A stretch of DNA of 64,000 nucleotides from Tenuifilum sp. 4138str (GCF_041102575.1 NZ_JBGCUE010000003.1:248001-312000); one strand, 5' to 3'; shown: positions 34,819 through 43,946, counted from the first letter of the stretch. Notes: generated from the sequence alone by a model not told the origin. Program-made: numbers and translations.

Positions 34819-34845
34819 TAAAAAACCCGGCTTTTGGCCGGGTTT
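34819..34845 (-). terminator. Intrinsic terminator of tRNA-His
   Basis: On the minus strand AAACCCGGC-CAAAA-GCCGGGTTT followed by TTT directly after the tRNA 3' end. Strong stem. Confidence 0.88.
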
Positions 34846-34846
34846 G

Positions 34847-34920
34847 GGTGGAAGATGGGACTTGAACCCACGACCCCCAGATCCACAATCTGGTGCTCTA
34901 ACCAGCTGAGCTACATCCAC
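34847..34920 (-). tRNA. tRNA-His (GTG)
   Basis: Cloverleaf on the minus strand starts GTGGATGTAGC, D-arm GCTCAGCTGGTTAGAGC, anticodon arm CCAGATTGTGGATCTGG with GTG at 34884-34886, T-arm GTGGG-TTCAAGT-CCCAT. A G precedes position 1, as expected for tRNA-His. CCA does not appear to be encoded in full. The acceptor stem has a U-U mismatch at pair 6-67. Confidence 0.93.
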
Positions 34921-34937
34921 CATGTCAATTGCGGCTG

Positions 34938-34968
34938 CAAAGGTATAAACATTTTTTCTAAATGCAAA
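34938..34968 (-). promoter_or_regulatory. Promoter of tRNA-His
   Basis: Minus-strand TACCTTTG (34938-34945) with TTTG (34965-34968) 19 bases upstream. It is followed by CAGCCGCAATTGA, nearly the same as after the tRNA-Phe promoter. Confidence 0.8.
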
Positions 34969-35042
34969 AATGTTCAAAAGTAATTTGATAAAACGCTGTT
35001 TTGACATCAATTTTAATACCTTCGCATTAGTAAGTTATATTT

Positions 35043-36344
35043 ATGTTTGGCCTTGTATCAAATTCTACACGCGCATTGCAAGCTTTTCAGGTAATGCGTT
35101 TTGTAGCCATGCTCACCATTGGGATAGCCATGGCAAGGCTTGGCTTTGGCAAAACTGCAATAGGAAACTATGAGGCGGTACTCTTTATTAGCGGGCTACT
35201 TACTACATTTTGGGTTACAGGGCTAATTCAAGCATTGCTTCCGCTTTATACCCGTAGTGACGACATTTCAAAAGATGATCGTTTGTTTAATGCCTTTATG
35301 GTCATTTTTGGGCTTACTGTTTTGGCTTGCCTGTTTGCTATTGTTTTTAACGCAACAATTACTGGTTTTGCAGCCATTAATCATAGCCTTTTCCCCTTGA
35401 TGCTACTTTACATGCTTCTGAGCACCCCTTCAACAATGGCCGAATACATTTACTTTCTGCACGGAAATTATAAGGCTATGCTATCGTATGGCGTCATTAC
35501 CTATGGCATTCAGATAATCCTTGTGGTTTTGCCTGTATTGTTTGGTTTAGATGTGGCATTTGCTGTATTGGGTTTGATAGTGGTATCGGCAGTCCGTTTT
35601 ATTTGGTTAATATCGCTTTTAGTCCGTAATTCAAAATTCAGAGTTAATGTCGATTTTTTAAAGGATTACCTAAGCGATGGCATCCCGCTTTCCTTGAAAT
35701 TCCTTATTAGCAGCTCAGGCTTATATATCGATCAGTTAATTATTGGATACTATTACGATTCATCAACCTTTGCGGTTTACCGTTTTGGAGCGCGCGAAAT
35801 CCCATTGGCTACAATTCTTGCAGCATCGTTAAGCAACTCCATGCTGGCCGATTTTGCCGACAGGCAAAGGCTGGGAAATACTCTCTTGAATCTTAAGCTG
35901 GAGAGTTCAAGGTTGATGCACATTCTTTTTCCTACCTCTATTGCTGCAATTCTATTATCCCGATGGCTATTCCCCCTTGTTTTTGGGGCTGAGTTCCAGG
36001 AAAGTGCTAATGTTTTTATGATATACTGCTTAATTGTATTAAGCAGGGTTATATTCCCTCAAACGGTTACCCAGGGATTTCGTAAAAACGTGGCTGTACT
36101 ATCCATTTCAATTGTTGAAATGTTCATGAATATCATTCTGAGCCTTTTGCTGGTTAAGTATTTTGGAATAAATGGAGTAGCAGCAGCAACGGTAATTGTT
36201 TATGCCCTTGAAAAAGTGTTGCTTATGGCATACAACTCCTACCAGTTGAAAATTTCTTTAGTTTCATATGTGCCAGTAAAAATATTTTTGGCCTATTCCC
36301 TGTTAACACTTTCCGCTTTTGTGTTTGCTTGGTTTTTCCTGTAA
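35043..36344 (+). CDS. Polysaccharide flippase-like membrane protein (Wzx/MATE-type)
   Basis: A 433-residue protein with 12 or more predicted helices, in the oligosaccharide flippase superfamily: N-terminal RFVAMLTIGIAMARLGFG, then ISSSGLYIDQLIIGYYYD mid-way and KYFGINGVAAATVIVYALE near the end. Such proteins move lipid-linked sugar units across the inner membrane. No glycosyltransferases are adjacent, so its substrate is open. The gene diverges from tRNA-His; the 122-base gap contains the tRNA promoter and no clear promoter for this gene. Confidence 0.78.
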   Translation: MFGLVSNSTRALQAFQVMRFVAMLTIGIAMARLGFGKTAIGNYEAVLFISGLLTTFWVTGLIQALLPLYTRSDDISKDDRLFNAFMVIFGLTVLACLFAIVFNATITGFAAINHSLFPLMLLYMLLSTPSTMAEYIYFLHGNYKAMLSYGVITYGIQIILVVLPVLFGLDVAFAVLGLIVVSAVRFIWLISLLVRNSKFRVNVDFLKDYLSDGIPLSLKFLISSSGLYIDQLIIGYYYDSSTFAVYRFGAREIPLATILAASLSNSMLADFADRQRLGNTLLNLKLESSRLMHILFPTSIAAILLSRWLFPLVFGAEFQESANVFMIYCLIVLSRVIFPQTVTQGFRKNVAVLSISIVEMFMNIILSLLLVKYFGINGVAAATVIVYALEKVLLMAYNSYQLKISLVSYVPVKIFLAYSLLTLSAFVFAWFFL

Positions 36345-36702
36345 AGCAGGTATAAAGGTAAAAGCAATTAAGTGGGAAGTAGCCAATCAAGCACTTTGTT
36401 AAGGTTGCGTTCTTAAATGTTGAACTGAGATTCAATGTTGTTTAGTTAAGGTTATTTGTAATGTTGCGCGCAAGCGAAACATAACGCAATCGTGCTGAGT
36501 CCCGATTTATAGGGATAGACTTCGCTGAAACATCTCATTGCTCTTTTCTCTTCATTCCATTGAAGAGATCCCTCGACTTTGCTCGGGATGACAAATGAAG
36601 TCATTCGTGTAAGTTACTCGTTGTTCGTTGTTCGCGAAAAACGACCTCACCCCAGTCCTTTCCCCTGAGAGGGAATAGAGCGGAAGAAGCAAGAAGAGGC
36701 AT

Positions 36703-36843
36703 AAAAGCCTGACCCGGCAATGGGTCGAGGGTGGAACGTGGCGGTGGGCTTAGTAAGCGATACCAAATGAGTCACGCCAAAGGCGTGGCGAATAGTATCC
36801 CGTGGCAGTTCCACCCGCGGGGCACCCATCGGGTCGGGCTTTT
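36703..36843. repeat. 141-base imperfect palindrome
   Basis: Outer arms AAAAGCCTGACCC (36703-36715) and GGGTCGGGCTTTT (36831-36843) pair with one G-T mismatch, GGGTGGAAC (36729-36737) pairs with GTTCCACCC (36808-36816), and the tip CACGCC-AAA-GGCGTG closes the fold. Likely a dispersed palindromic repeat. Confidence 0.75.
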
Positions 36844-36861
36844 CAGCCTTGATTTTCTTTG

Positions 36862-36891
36862 GTTCTTTTTTGTATCAAGACAAGAAAGAAC
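36862..36891. repeat. Short hairpin next to the long palindrome
   Basis: GTTCTTTTTTGT (36862-36873), loop ATCAAG, ACAAGAAAGAAC (36880-36891), one mismatch. Might be a terminator-like remnant or part of the same repeat family. Confidence 0.6.
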
Positions 36892-37440
36892 ATGTAAACC
36901 GCTCTTTGCAATGTTTTTCCTTTGCGATGCAAAGCCTCACCCTTGCTCTTTGGCATATTCATTGCGTGCATCGCTATACATGTGGGAATAATCATGGTGT
37001 TACAAAATATTACGCACCTACGAGGCTGGAAGCGTTGTTCATTGTTCGCGAAACTATTGTCATGTTGTGCGCAAGCGAAACGTCTCAATGGGTCGATTAG
37101 AGATCCTTCGCTGCACTCAGGATGACAGGCATGAATATTTTTGTTAACTAAACGACATTGAGCTGAGATTAGTCAATAGAAACACTAAAAACATTTAAAT
37201 AGCTTGTTTCTTTCGCCGTATTCCTATAAAAATGTTGCCTCTTCCCTTTACTAGCCCTGTTGAATTCTGTTCTATTTTCCTCTAACATCCTCTAATTCCA
37301 TCATGTTCGATCTATTCTGTCTCATTCCGCCTCATTCCTTCTTAAAATTACCCATTTACTATTAACTTTTAGCGGCACGCGTTTAACGGCTCATGTTTAA
37401 CGGACTAGAACTTCCTCTAACTTCCTCATATTCGTCTAAT

Positions 37441-37472
37441 CCGACTCATTCCGATTCATTCCGACCCATTCC
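37441..37472. repeat. 10-base tandem repeat
   Basis: Three consecutive units CCGACTCATT, CCGATTCATT, CCGACCCATT, followed by CC. Looser copies lie upstream (CTCATTCCG near 37321-37335). Confidence 0.8.
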
Positions 37473-37514
37473 TCAAAATTCATGGCACTTAGACTGAACT
37501 ATTTTCCCCAAAAC

Positions 37515-37545
37515 TTTGAAACGGCACTTTTTCAGTGTAATTTTG
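37515..37545 (+). promoter_or_regulatory. Promoter of the AlkD-like gene
   Basis: TTTG (37515-37518), 19 bases, TAATTTTG (37538-37545). The predicted start near 37552 lies after the ATG at 37516, so translation must begin at 37564. Confidence 0.8.
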
Positions 37546-37563
37546 AGCAAAATTGGAAAGCTT

Positions 37564-38223
37564 ATGGCAACGTTGGAAAAGGTCTTGGAGATAAAATCGC
37601 AGGTAATGCACAGGGCTAATGGCGAAGTGGCAGAGAACATGCGTATGGCCGGTATTATTTACAAGGTGAACTATGGCGTTCCTATTCCTGAGCTCAAGGA
37701 GTTGGCAAAGCCCTATAAGGGCGACCATGACCTGGCGTTAGAACTTTATGCCGAAGATATCAGGGAGTGTAAAATACTGGCAAGCCTGATTGCCGACCCT
37801 GAAAGTTTGACAGGTGAACAGATTGATGAGTGGGCTGCGGAGTTTACCAACCCCGAAATTGTGGAACAGGTTTGCGGAAACTTGTTCTGGAAATCGGAAT
37901 TTGCGCTTTCGCGTAGCATTGAATGGTGCCTTAGCAACGATGAGCTTTTGCGTAAAGCAGGTTTGCTAATTATTGCCCGTAAGGCATCCGATACAGCCAT
38001 TAAAGAGAGTTTGCTTGAACCTTATATCGGCATCATTGAGAATATGGCCGAGGAGATGACCGATTTAACCCAGTCGGCAGCTCAGTTCGCCTTACGCGAA
38101 ATTGCTAAACGCAGTCCTGAACTGGCTGCAAGGGTTTCGGAAACAGCCAGTAGGATGACCGAGACCGAGAACGAACTGGCTGCTTGGGTTGGTAATGAGC
38201 TACTTTTTGAATTAACCGAATAA
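37564..38223 (+). CDS. DNA alkylation repair family protein (HEAT-like, AlkD-type)
   Basis: Start at MATLEKVLEI (37564), twelve bases after the predicted transcription start. About 219 residues in helical HEAT-like repeats, with YKVNYGVPIPELKELAKPY and ECKILASLIADPESL as in AlkC/AlkD-type alkylation-repair proteins. AlkD removes bulky alkylated bases from DNA; whether this divergent member is catalytic is unsure since key residues were not aligned. The gene is alone between repeat region and a Bax-inhibitor-like gene. Confidence 0.75.
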   Translation: MATLEKVLEIKSQVMHRANGEVAENMRMAGIIYKVNYGVPIPELKELAKPYKGDHDLALELYAEDIRECKILASLIADPESLTGEQIDEWAAEFTNPEIVEQVCGNLFWKSEFALSRSIEWCLSNDELLRKAGLLIIARKASDTAIKESLLEPYIGIIENMAEEMTDLTQSAAQFALREIAKRSPELAARVSETASRMTETENELAAWVGNELLFELTE

Positions 38224-38286
38224 TCTGCTATTTTGCACGGCATAATTTTTGAATAATGTGTATTGAATTTTAAACAAGGTATCTGT

Positions 38287-39042
38287 ATGAACTTAACTAA
38301 ATCGTCAAATCCTGCCCTATCGGACAGGATATTTTCAAAAGCTGGTTTTGCTTCGGGTGCTGAGGTAATGACACTTCAGGGAACTTTGAATAAGGCATTG
38401 CTGATGCTTGCGCTGGTAATTCTGGGGGCAGCTTATACCTGGCGTATCTTTTTTGAGAGTGTCAACCCCGCATCGGTTGTTCCGTGGATGTTGGTTGGAG
38501 GAATAGGCGGTTTTATTACATCGCTGGTGGTGATATTTGCGCCCAAAACGTCACCTTACACTGCTCCGGTTTATGCTTTGCTTGAGGGGATTTTCCTTGG
38601 TGGAATATCGGCCTACTTTGCATCATCGTATGGTGCTGGTATAATAATGCAGGCAATTGGGTTAACCCTAGCCGTTTTCTTCCTGATGCTATTGGCTTAC
38701 CGCAGCGGAACAATCAGAGCTACAGGAAAATTTAAGGTGATGGTTTTAGCAGCCACTGGCGCTATTGCATTAACCTACTTTATTTCCTTTGTACTCAGTT
38801 TCTTTGGCATAAGCTTGGGTTTTATTCATGGTAGCGGAACCTTTGGAATCATCTTTAGCCTAATAGTGGTTGGTGTTGCAGCGCTAAATATTATTATCGA
38901 TCTCGATTTTATTGATAGGGCTTCAGCATCGGGTGCACCCAAGTTCATGGAGTGGTATGGAGCATTTGGCTTGATGGTTACCCTTATCTGGCTTTACATT
39001 GAAATTCTTAAACTGCTTGCCAAGCTGAACAGGCGAAATTAA
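38287..39042 (+). CDS. Bax inhibitor-1/YccA family membrane protein
   Basis: Start at MNLTKSSNPALSDRIF (38287); an upstream TTG frame is less likely. About 251 residues and seven hydrophobic segments; N-terminal SNPALS typical for the YccA-like group, and the final loop with DLDFIDRASASGAPKFMEWYG and LIWLYIEILKLLAKL matches the family. E. coli YccA modulates FtsH, while BsYetJ leaks calcium; function here unknown. Gap of 63 bases after the AlkD-like gene, so co-transcription is possible. Confidence 0.9.
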   Translation: MNLTKSSNPALSDRIFSKAGFASGAEVMTLQGTLNKALLMLALVILGAAYTWRIFFESVNPASVVPWMLVGGIGGFITSLVVIFAPKTSPYTAPVYALLEGIFLGGISAYFASSYGAGIIMQAIGLTLAVFFLMLLAYRSGTIRATGKFKVMVLAATGAIALTYFISFVLSFFGISLGFIHGSGTFGIIFSLIVVGVAALNIIIDLDFIDRASASGAPKFMEWYGAFGLMVTLIWLYIEILKLLAKLNRRN

Positions 39043-39078
39043 AACTTATCCGGATAAATCATTTTTTAGCTGCAATAG

Positions 39079-39109
39079 TTTGATATTTAAATATAAGTTG
39101 ATAACTTTG
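39079..39109 (+). promoter_or_regulatory. Promoter of rpmE2
   Basis: TTTG (39079-39082), 19 bases, TAACTTTG (39102-39109), followed by CAGCCCATT exactly as after the rplY promoter. Short 5' leader of about 38 nt. Confidence 0.8.
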
Positions 39110-39153
39110 CAGCCCATTAAACCGAAGTTGGAAGTAAACAAATTTATAATACA

Positions 39154-39414
39154 ATGAAAAAGGGAATACATCCGGAAAATTACCGTCTGGTGGCATTCAA
39201 GGACATGTCCAATGAGCATGTATTTATCACCAAGTCGGCTGTGAACACCAAGGACACTATTACTATCGATGGAGTTGAGTATCCTTTGGTAAAGGTTGAA
39301 ATTTCGAACACTTCACACCCATTCTACACCGGTAAAGTTAAGTTGGTTGACACCGCCGGTCGTGTGGATAAGTTCATGAACCGCTACAAAAAGCACATGG
39401 ATAATAAAAAGTAA
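39154..39414 (+). CDS. rpmE2: 50S ribosomal protein bL31, type B (zinc-free)
   Basis: An 86-residue bL31 of the non-zinc form: it has no cysteine at all, and the insertion DTAGRVDKFMNRYKKH is characteristic. MKKGIHPENYRLVAFKDMS is the family start. It bridges ribosomal subunits. It has its own promoter and terminator, so it is a single-gene unit. In species with both forms the type B protein is zinc-repressed; only this one is visible here. Confidence 0.96.
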   Translation: MKKGIHPENYRLVAFKDMSNEHVFITKSAVNTKDTITIDGVEYPLVKVEISNTSHPFYTGKVKLVDTAGRVDKFMNRYKKHMDNKK

Positions 39415-39434
39415 TGTTGCTCAAATAATTCAGG

Positions 39435-39463
39435 AAAAGCTCTTAGGTATAAGAGCTTTTTTT
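39435..39463 (+). terminator. Intrinsic terminator after rpmE2
   Basis: AAAAGCTCTTA (39435-39445), loop GGTA, TAAGAGCTTTT and further T to 39463. Confidence 0.9.
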
Positions 39464-39488
39464 GTTTTAAGAGGGTTACTTTTTTTGG

Positions 39489-39496
39489 TAACTTTG
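39489..39496 (+). promoter_or_regulatory. Promoter -7 element (TAACTTTG) of the GlmU-like gene
   Basis: TAACTTTG lies 20 bases before the ATG at 39517. The nearest upstream TTTG is 24 bases away, longer than usual. Confidence 0.5.
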
Positions 39497-39516
39497 TTCA
39501 AAATAAATCGATTTAT

Positions 39517-40707
39517 ATGATTAACACCATAGTTCTTTTTGATGACCAAAGGCGCGACGATTTACTGCCTTTAACCTTTACCCGTCCGGTGGCTGAAATC
39601 CGCATGGGTATTCTTACCATATCCCAAAAGTGGTCAATGCTGACCGGGGCATCGGTTCACTATTTAACGCAGGATTACCTTCAGGCCAAATATCCAAATG
39701 CCCCTAAAGGGGAACCTGTTTTGTTTGTAAATGGAGGTGTTTGCCCCGATGGCAATTTGGTTGATAAAATAAGAGCGCTCAAGCCTAACCAGGCAATTGT
39801 TAAGGGCGACACGCTTATAGTGGCAATGCTTAATAGCACAGTGGACACTTTACCCGCAGCAGGCTTGTTTGAGATGACGTTTGAGTATCCGGATGATATT
39901 CTCGAGGTCAAGTATCCCTGGGATATTTTCCGAAACAATGGCGAAGCCCTGGTTCGCGATTATAGCCTTATCACTAAGGGGCGGAAGTCGCAACCAATTT
40001 CAACTACCAATACTGTTTTAAACCCTGAGAATGTTTTTATTGAGGAGGGTGCTCGCGTGGAGTGCGCAATTCTTAATGCCGAAACTGGTCCGATATACAT
40101 AGGGAAGGATGCCGAAGTAATGGAGGGTTCCATAGTGCGTGGCCCGTTTGCCCTTGGTGAGCATTCAGCGCTGAAAATGGGTGCAAAAATATATGGCCCA
40201 ACCACCGTTGGCCCATACTGCAAGGTTGGCGGCGAGGTTAATAACAGCGTGTTTTTTGCTTTTTCAAACAAGGCTCACGATGGTTTTATCGGTAATTCGG
40301 TAATAGGAGAATGGTGTAATCTGGGCGCCGATACCAATAACTCAAACCTCAAAAACAATTACGCTTCTGTAAAGCTTTGGAACTACCGAAAAAAGGGATT
40401 TGTTGATACCGGATTGCAGTTCTGTGGGCTAATAATGGGCGACCATTCAAAATGTGGCATAAATACTATGTTTAATACCGGCACAGTGGTTGGTGTAAGT
40501 GCCAACATTTTTGGCGATGGTTTCCCCCGAAATTTTATCCCTTGCTTTTCATGGGGAGGGGCAGCCGGCTTTACAACCTATCAACCCCAAAAAGCTTTTG
40601 AAACCGCCCGGATTATGATGTCGCGTCGCGATTTGCCTTTTACCGATATCGACAAGGAAATCCTACTTAAGGTTTTTGAGCTAACTCAAGAATACAGGAT
40701 GTATTAA
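39517..40707 (+). CDS. GlmU-like sugar nucleotidyltransferase/acyltransferase
   Basis: A 396-residue protein of the alternative GlmU group of Bacteroidota. The N-terminal nucleotidyltransferase part lacks the classical GxGTRM loop but has FDDQRRDDLLPLTFTRPVAEIR; the C-terminal part (about 170-370) is a left-handed beta-helix with hexapeptide repeats (VFIEEGARVECAILNAE, IYIGKDAEVMEGSIVRGPF). Expected to make UDP-N-acetylglucosamine for cell-wall synthesis. Whether it performs one or both GlmU steps is unresolved by sequence. Confidence 0.85.
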   Translation: MINTIVLFDDQRRDDLLPLTFTRPVAEIRMGILTISQKWSMLTGASVHYLTQDYLQAKYPNAPKGEPVLFVNGGVCPDGNLVDKIRALKPNQAIVKGDTLIVAMLNSTVDTLPAAGLFEMTFEYPDDILEVKYPWDIFRNNGEALVRDYSLITKGRKSQPISTTNTVLNPENVFIEEGARVECAILNAETGPIYIGKDAEVMEGSIVRGPFALGEHSALKMGAKIYGPTTVGPYCKVGGEVNNSVFFAFSNKAHDGFIGNSVIGEWCNLGADTNNSNLKNNYASVKLWNYRKKGFVDTGLQFCGLIMGDHSKCGINTMFNTGTVVGVSANIFGDGFPRNFIPCFSWGGAAGFTTYQPQKAFETARIMMSRRDLPFTDIDKEILLKVFELTQEYRMY

Positions 40708-40742
40708 GGGTAAAGGATAAAGGGTAAAGGATAAAGGATAAA
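40708..40742 (+). repeat. Five tandem 7-mers (GGGTAAA/GGATAAA)
   Basis: Directly after the stop codon of the GlmU-like gene: GGGTAAA, GGATAAA, GGGTAAA, GGATAAA, GGATAAA. Likely a slippage-prone simple repeat; it lies 160 bases before lon. Confidence 0.9.
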
Positions 40743-40899
40743 GATTCAGGATTTAAAGGCCTATACCGCTCTGAGGGGTTCAAGGTTTTAATACCAACAA
40801 CCATCAACTACTTTTTGGCATAGCAATTGACCATATAGTAAGCTGGGTTAGTTTTACCCTTTAATGTGTCATATTGTCAGAAAATTGAGAGGAGATAAA

Positions 40900-43356
40900 A
40901 TGAAGAAAAAGTTTGGACTATCAATACTAAATCAGCAAATGGACGATACTAACGATTCAGAAGTAAACTTTATACCCATTTTGGCAGAGGGCGAAGTGCC
41001 CGAGGTCAAAAAGGCAGATATCCCCGATGTGCTACCCATAATGGCATTGCGTAACACTGTTCTCTTTCCCGGTGTATTGATGCCAATTACCGTTGGGCGG
41101 GAGAAATCGCTAAACCTAATTGCAAGTCTACCACCAAAAAAGAAAATAATTGGAGTGCTCTCGCAGGTCGATGCCCGTGTTGAGGATCCCTCATCAGGCG
41201 ATCTATTTAAGGTTGGCACCATTGCTCAGGTTATTAAGGTGCTTGAACTGCCCGATGGCAACTCGTCAGTTATACTTCAGGGATTATCGCGATTCCGTGT
41301 CGACCAATTTGTAAGTGAGGAGCCCTACTTTATGGCTCGCGTTTTGGAACTGGCTGAGCTTTTACCAAGCGAGGACGATACAGAGTTCATAGCCTTAACC
41401 GAGTCAATAAGGGATCTCACCATTCGAATAATACATCTTTCGCCAAATCTACCCAAGGAGGCTTCGTTTGCAATAAAGAATATTGATAACCCCAAAATGC
41501 TTGTGAATTTTATATCGGCAAATAGCGATATTAAGACTGATGAAAAACAAGCATTGCTTGAAGAGCACGACCTTAAGAGACGGGCTGAGCAGCTGCTGCG
41601 AATATTAACCCGTGAGCTGCAAATGCTTGAGTTGAAACACGATATTCAGAACAAGGTTAAGCACGATCTTGACCAGCAGCAGCGTGAGTATTTCCTTCAG
41701 CAGCAGATGAAAACCATTCAGGATGAGCTCGGAGGAAACCCCATTGAGCAGGAGATAAATGAGCTCAAGGAGCGCGCTAAGGCCAAAAAGTGGAGTAAAG
41801 AGGTTGCTGAACATTTTGATAAGGAGGTCAACAAGCTCAACCGTATGAACCCCATGGCTGGGGAGTATTCGGTTCAGCTGAACTACGTTCAGCTATTGCT
41901 CGACTTGCCGTGGAATGAGTACACCAATGACAATTTCAACCTTGATCATGCCAAAAACATTCTCGATGAAGACCACTTTGGCCTTGAGCAGGTAAAGGAG
42001 CGTATCCTGGAGCATTTGGCTGTGCTCAAGCTTAAAGGCGACTTAAAGGCGCCAATCCTATGCTTATACGGACCTCCGGGAGTGGGTAAAACCTCGCTTG
42101 GCAAGTCGGTTGCCAGAGCGTTGGGTCGAAAGTATGCTCGTATCTCGTTAGGTGGAATGCACGATGAGGCTGAGATTCGTGGTCACCGCAAAACGTACAT
42201 TGGCGCCATGCCCGGCCGCATAATTCAAAGCCTGAAAAAGGTAAAATCGTCAAATCCTGTCATCATCCTCGATGAGATTGATAAGGTGGGTAAAGATTTC
42301 CATGGCGATCCCGCTTCGGCTTTGCTGGAAGTGCTCGACCCCGAGCAGAATAGCACATTCCACGATAACTTTGTGGAGGTGGAATATGATCTTTCAAAGG
42401 TGCTGTTTATTACCACTGCCAATACCGTGGCTACCATAAACCCTGCGCTACGCGACCGTATGGAAATGATTGAGGTTAGCGGGTACAGCTTGGAGGAAAA
42501 GGTAGAGATTGCTAAGCGCCATTTGCTGCCCAACCAGCTCAAGGAGCATGGCTTGAATAGTGATGCCTTGGAGTTGAGCGATAAAGTATTGGCAAAGGTA
42601 ATTCAGGAATACACCCGGGAGAGCGGCGTTCGAAACCTGAACCAGAAAATTGCAAAGCTGGTTCGCTATGCTGCCCGCATGATTGCCTCGGAGCAAAAGT
42701 ATAATCCCAAGCTAACCAATAAGGATGTTGAAAAGATTCTTGGAGTTCCGCGCTATACAAAGGAACTTTACCAAGGCAACGATATTGCTGGTGTTGTTAC
42801 CGGTCTGGCTTGGACTGAAGTTGGTGGCGAAATCCTTTTTGTGGAAACCAGTCTTAGCCGCGGTAAGGGTAATCTCACCCTAACGGGTAATCTGGGCGAG
42901 GTAATGAAAGAGTCGGCCATTCTGGCCCTTGAATATATAAAATCGCACGCCGATTATCTTGGAATTAAACATGAGGTTTTTGAGAAATGGAATGTACACA
43001 TCCATGTACCCGAAGGGGCAATCCCAAAGGATGGGCCTTCGGCTGGTATTACAATGGTGACCTCACTGGCATCGGCATTTACCCAGCGTAAAGTTAGGGC
43101 AAACTTAGCAATGACTGGGGAGATAACACTTAGAGGCAAGGTGCTGCCAGTAGGTGGTATCAAGGAGAAAATACTTGCCGCTAAACGTGCCAACATTACC
43201 GATATCATTCTTTCGGCTGAGAATCGCAAGGATGTTTCCGAGATTGATGCTGCATACGTTAAAGGGTTGAAATTCCATTACGTTAGCAACATCCACGAGG
43301 TGCTTGATTTAGCTTTGCTAAACGAGAAGGTCGATAAACCTATGAATATTGATTAG
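40900..43356 (+). CDS. lon: ATP-dependent protease La
   Basis: Start at MKKKFGLSILNQQ (40900), preceded five bases earlier by AGGAG, an unusually good Shine-Dalgarno for this group; a longer frame from 40864 lacks this. About 818 residues: LAN substrate domain (LPIMALRNTVLFPGVLMPI), coiled helical part, AAA+ ATPase with GPPGVGKTSLGKSVA and IILDEIDKVG, and protease domain with catalytic Ser in PKDGPSAGITM and Lys in GIKEKILAAKR. Degrades misfolded and regulatory proteins in the cytosol. No HAIR/CIRCE heat-shock operator was found. Confidence 0.97.
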   Translation: MKKKFGLSILNQQMDDTNDSEVNFIPILAEGEVPEVKKADIPDVLPIMALRNTVLFPGVLMPITVGREKSLNLIASLPPKKKIIGVLSQVDARVEDPSSGDLFKVGTIAQVIKVLELPDGNSSVILQGLSRFRVDQFVSEEPYFMARVLELAELLPSEDDTEFIALTESIRDLTIRIIHLSPNLPKEASFAIKNIDNPKMLVNFISANSDIKTDEKQALLEEHDLKRRAEQLLRILTRELQMLELKHDIQNKVKHDLDQQQREYFLQQQMKTIQDELGGNPIEQEINELKERAKAKKWSKEVAEHFDKEVNKLNRMNPMAGEYSVQLNYVQLLLDLPWNEYTNDNFNLDHAKNILDEDHFGLEQVKERILEHLAVLKLKGDLKAPILCLYGPPGVGKTSLGKSVARALGRKYARISLGGMHDEAEIRGHRKTYIGAMPGRIIQSLKKVKSSNPVIILDEIDKVGKDFHGDPASALLEVLDPEQNSTFHDNFVEVEYDLSKVLFITTANTVATINPALRDRMEMIEVSGYSLEEKVEIAKRHLLPNQLKEHGLNSDALELSDKVLAKVIQEYTRESGVRNLNQKIAKLVRYAARMIASEQKYNPKLTNKDVEKILGVPRYTKELYQGNDIAGVVTGLAWTEVGGEILFVETSLSRGKGNLTLTGNLGEVMKESAILALEYIKSHADYLGIKHEVFEKWNVHIHVPEGAIPKDGPSAGITMVTSLASAFTQRKVRANLAMTGEITLRGKVLPVGGIKEKILAAKRANITDIILSAENRKDVSEIDAAYVKGLKFHYVSNIHEVLDLALLNEKVDKPMNID

Positions 43357-43379
43357 CCGTGAATATAATGCATGAGAAT

Positions 43380-43403
43380 ACCCTGAATTAAGGGTCTTTT
43401 TTT
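43380..43403 (+). terminator. Weak intrinsic terminator after lon
   Basis: ACCCT-GAATTA-AGGGT with a run of seven T after a C. Short 5-bp stem. Confidence 0.6.
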
Positions 43404-43475
43404 GTTTATTAAGTATTAAGTCGTCAATTTTACCTATAATTGTATGAAAATTGCTGGAGCTAAATAAACTTAGCC

Positions 43476-43946
43476 ATGGAAAAAGTTGCCCTGTTTCCGG
43501 GTTCGTTCGATCCTATTACAGTCGGTCACGAATCAATTGTTTACCGATCATTATCCCTTTTCGACAAGGTGATAGTTGCTATTGGCTATAACGCCAATAA
43601 AAAGGCTTTTTTCAGCATTGAAAAAAGGATTGCCATGATCCAAAAGGTGTTTGCTCAGGAGCCACGCGTTCAGGTGATTAGCTACGAGGGCCTTACCGTA
43701 GATCTTTGCAATAGGCTTGGCGTTCGGTACATCCTGCGGGGACTACGTACTTCAGCCGACTTTGAGTTTGAACGTGCCATAGCGCAGGTAAATAAGCTAA
43801 TGCATCCAAATATTGAAACGGTATTCATGCTTACTGCACCCCAGCACACACCCGTTAACTCAACCATTATCCGCGATATTCTTTTGCATAATGGCGACCC
43901 ATCGCAGTTTATCCCATCAGCCATTAACATCAAGGATTATCTTTAA
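43476..43946 (+). CDS. coaD: Phosphopantetheine adenylyltransferase
   Basis: Catalyses the penultimate step of coenzyme A synthesis. The 156-residue protein has the nucleotidyltransferase motif PGSFDPITVGH (T/HxGH variant), YILRGLRTSADFEFE and the C-terminal NSTIIRDI loop in place of ISSTxVR. Length normal. The TlpA-like gene starts four bases after its stop, so both are probably one transcript. Confidence 0.96.
   Translation: MEKVALFPGSFDPITVGHESIVYRSLSLFDKVIVAIGYNANKKAFFSIEKRIAMIQKVFAQEPRVQVISYEGLTVDLCNRLGVRYILRGLRTSADFEFERAIAQVNKLMHPNIETVFMLTAPQHTPVNSTIIRDILLHNGDPSQFIPSAINIKDYL

Larger units (their letters stand above)
36345..37514. repeat. 1.2-kb repeat-filled intergenic region
   Basis: No credible gene; open frames here have no protein-like features. 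Components: two related copies of AGAGATCC-TCG...GGATGACA (about 36564-36593 and 37100-37128), each preceded by GCGCAAGCGAAAC; a long palindrome at 36703-36843; a hairpin at 36862-36891; and 10-base pyrimidine-rich tandem units at 37441-37472. GCACGCGTTTAA at 37375-37386 also occurs at 27669-27680. Confidence 0.65.

Noticed and set aside
36731-37125. Several overlapping frames on both strands in the 36.4-37.5 kb region
   Set aside because: They lie on palindromic and tandem repeats, have no domain features, and recur only as repeat shadows.
40864-40899. Upstream start for lon
   Set aside because: No conservation expected; a Shine-Dalgarno-like AGGAG sits just before the ATG at 40900.
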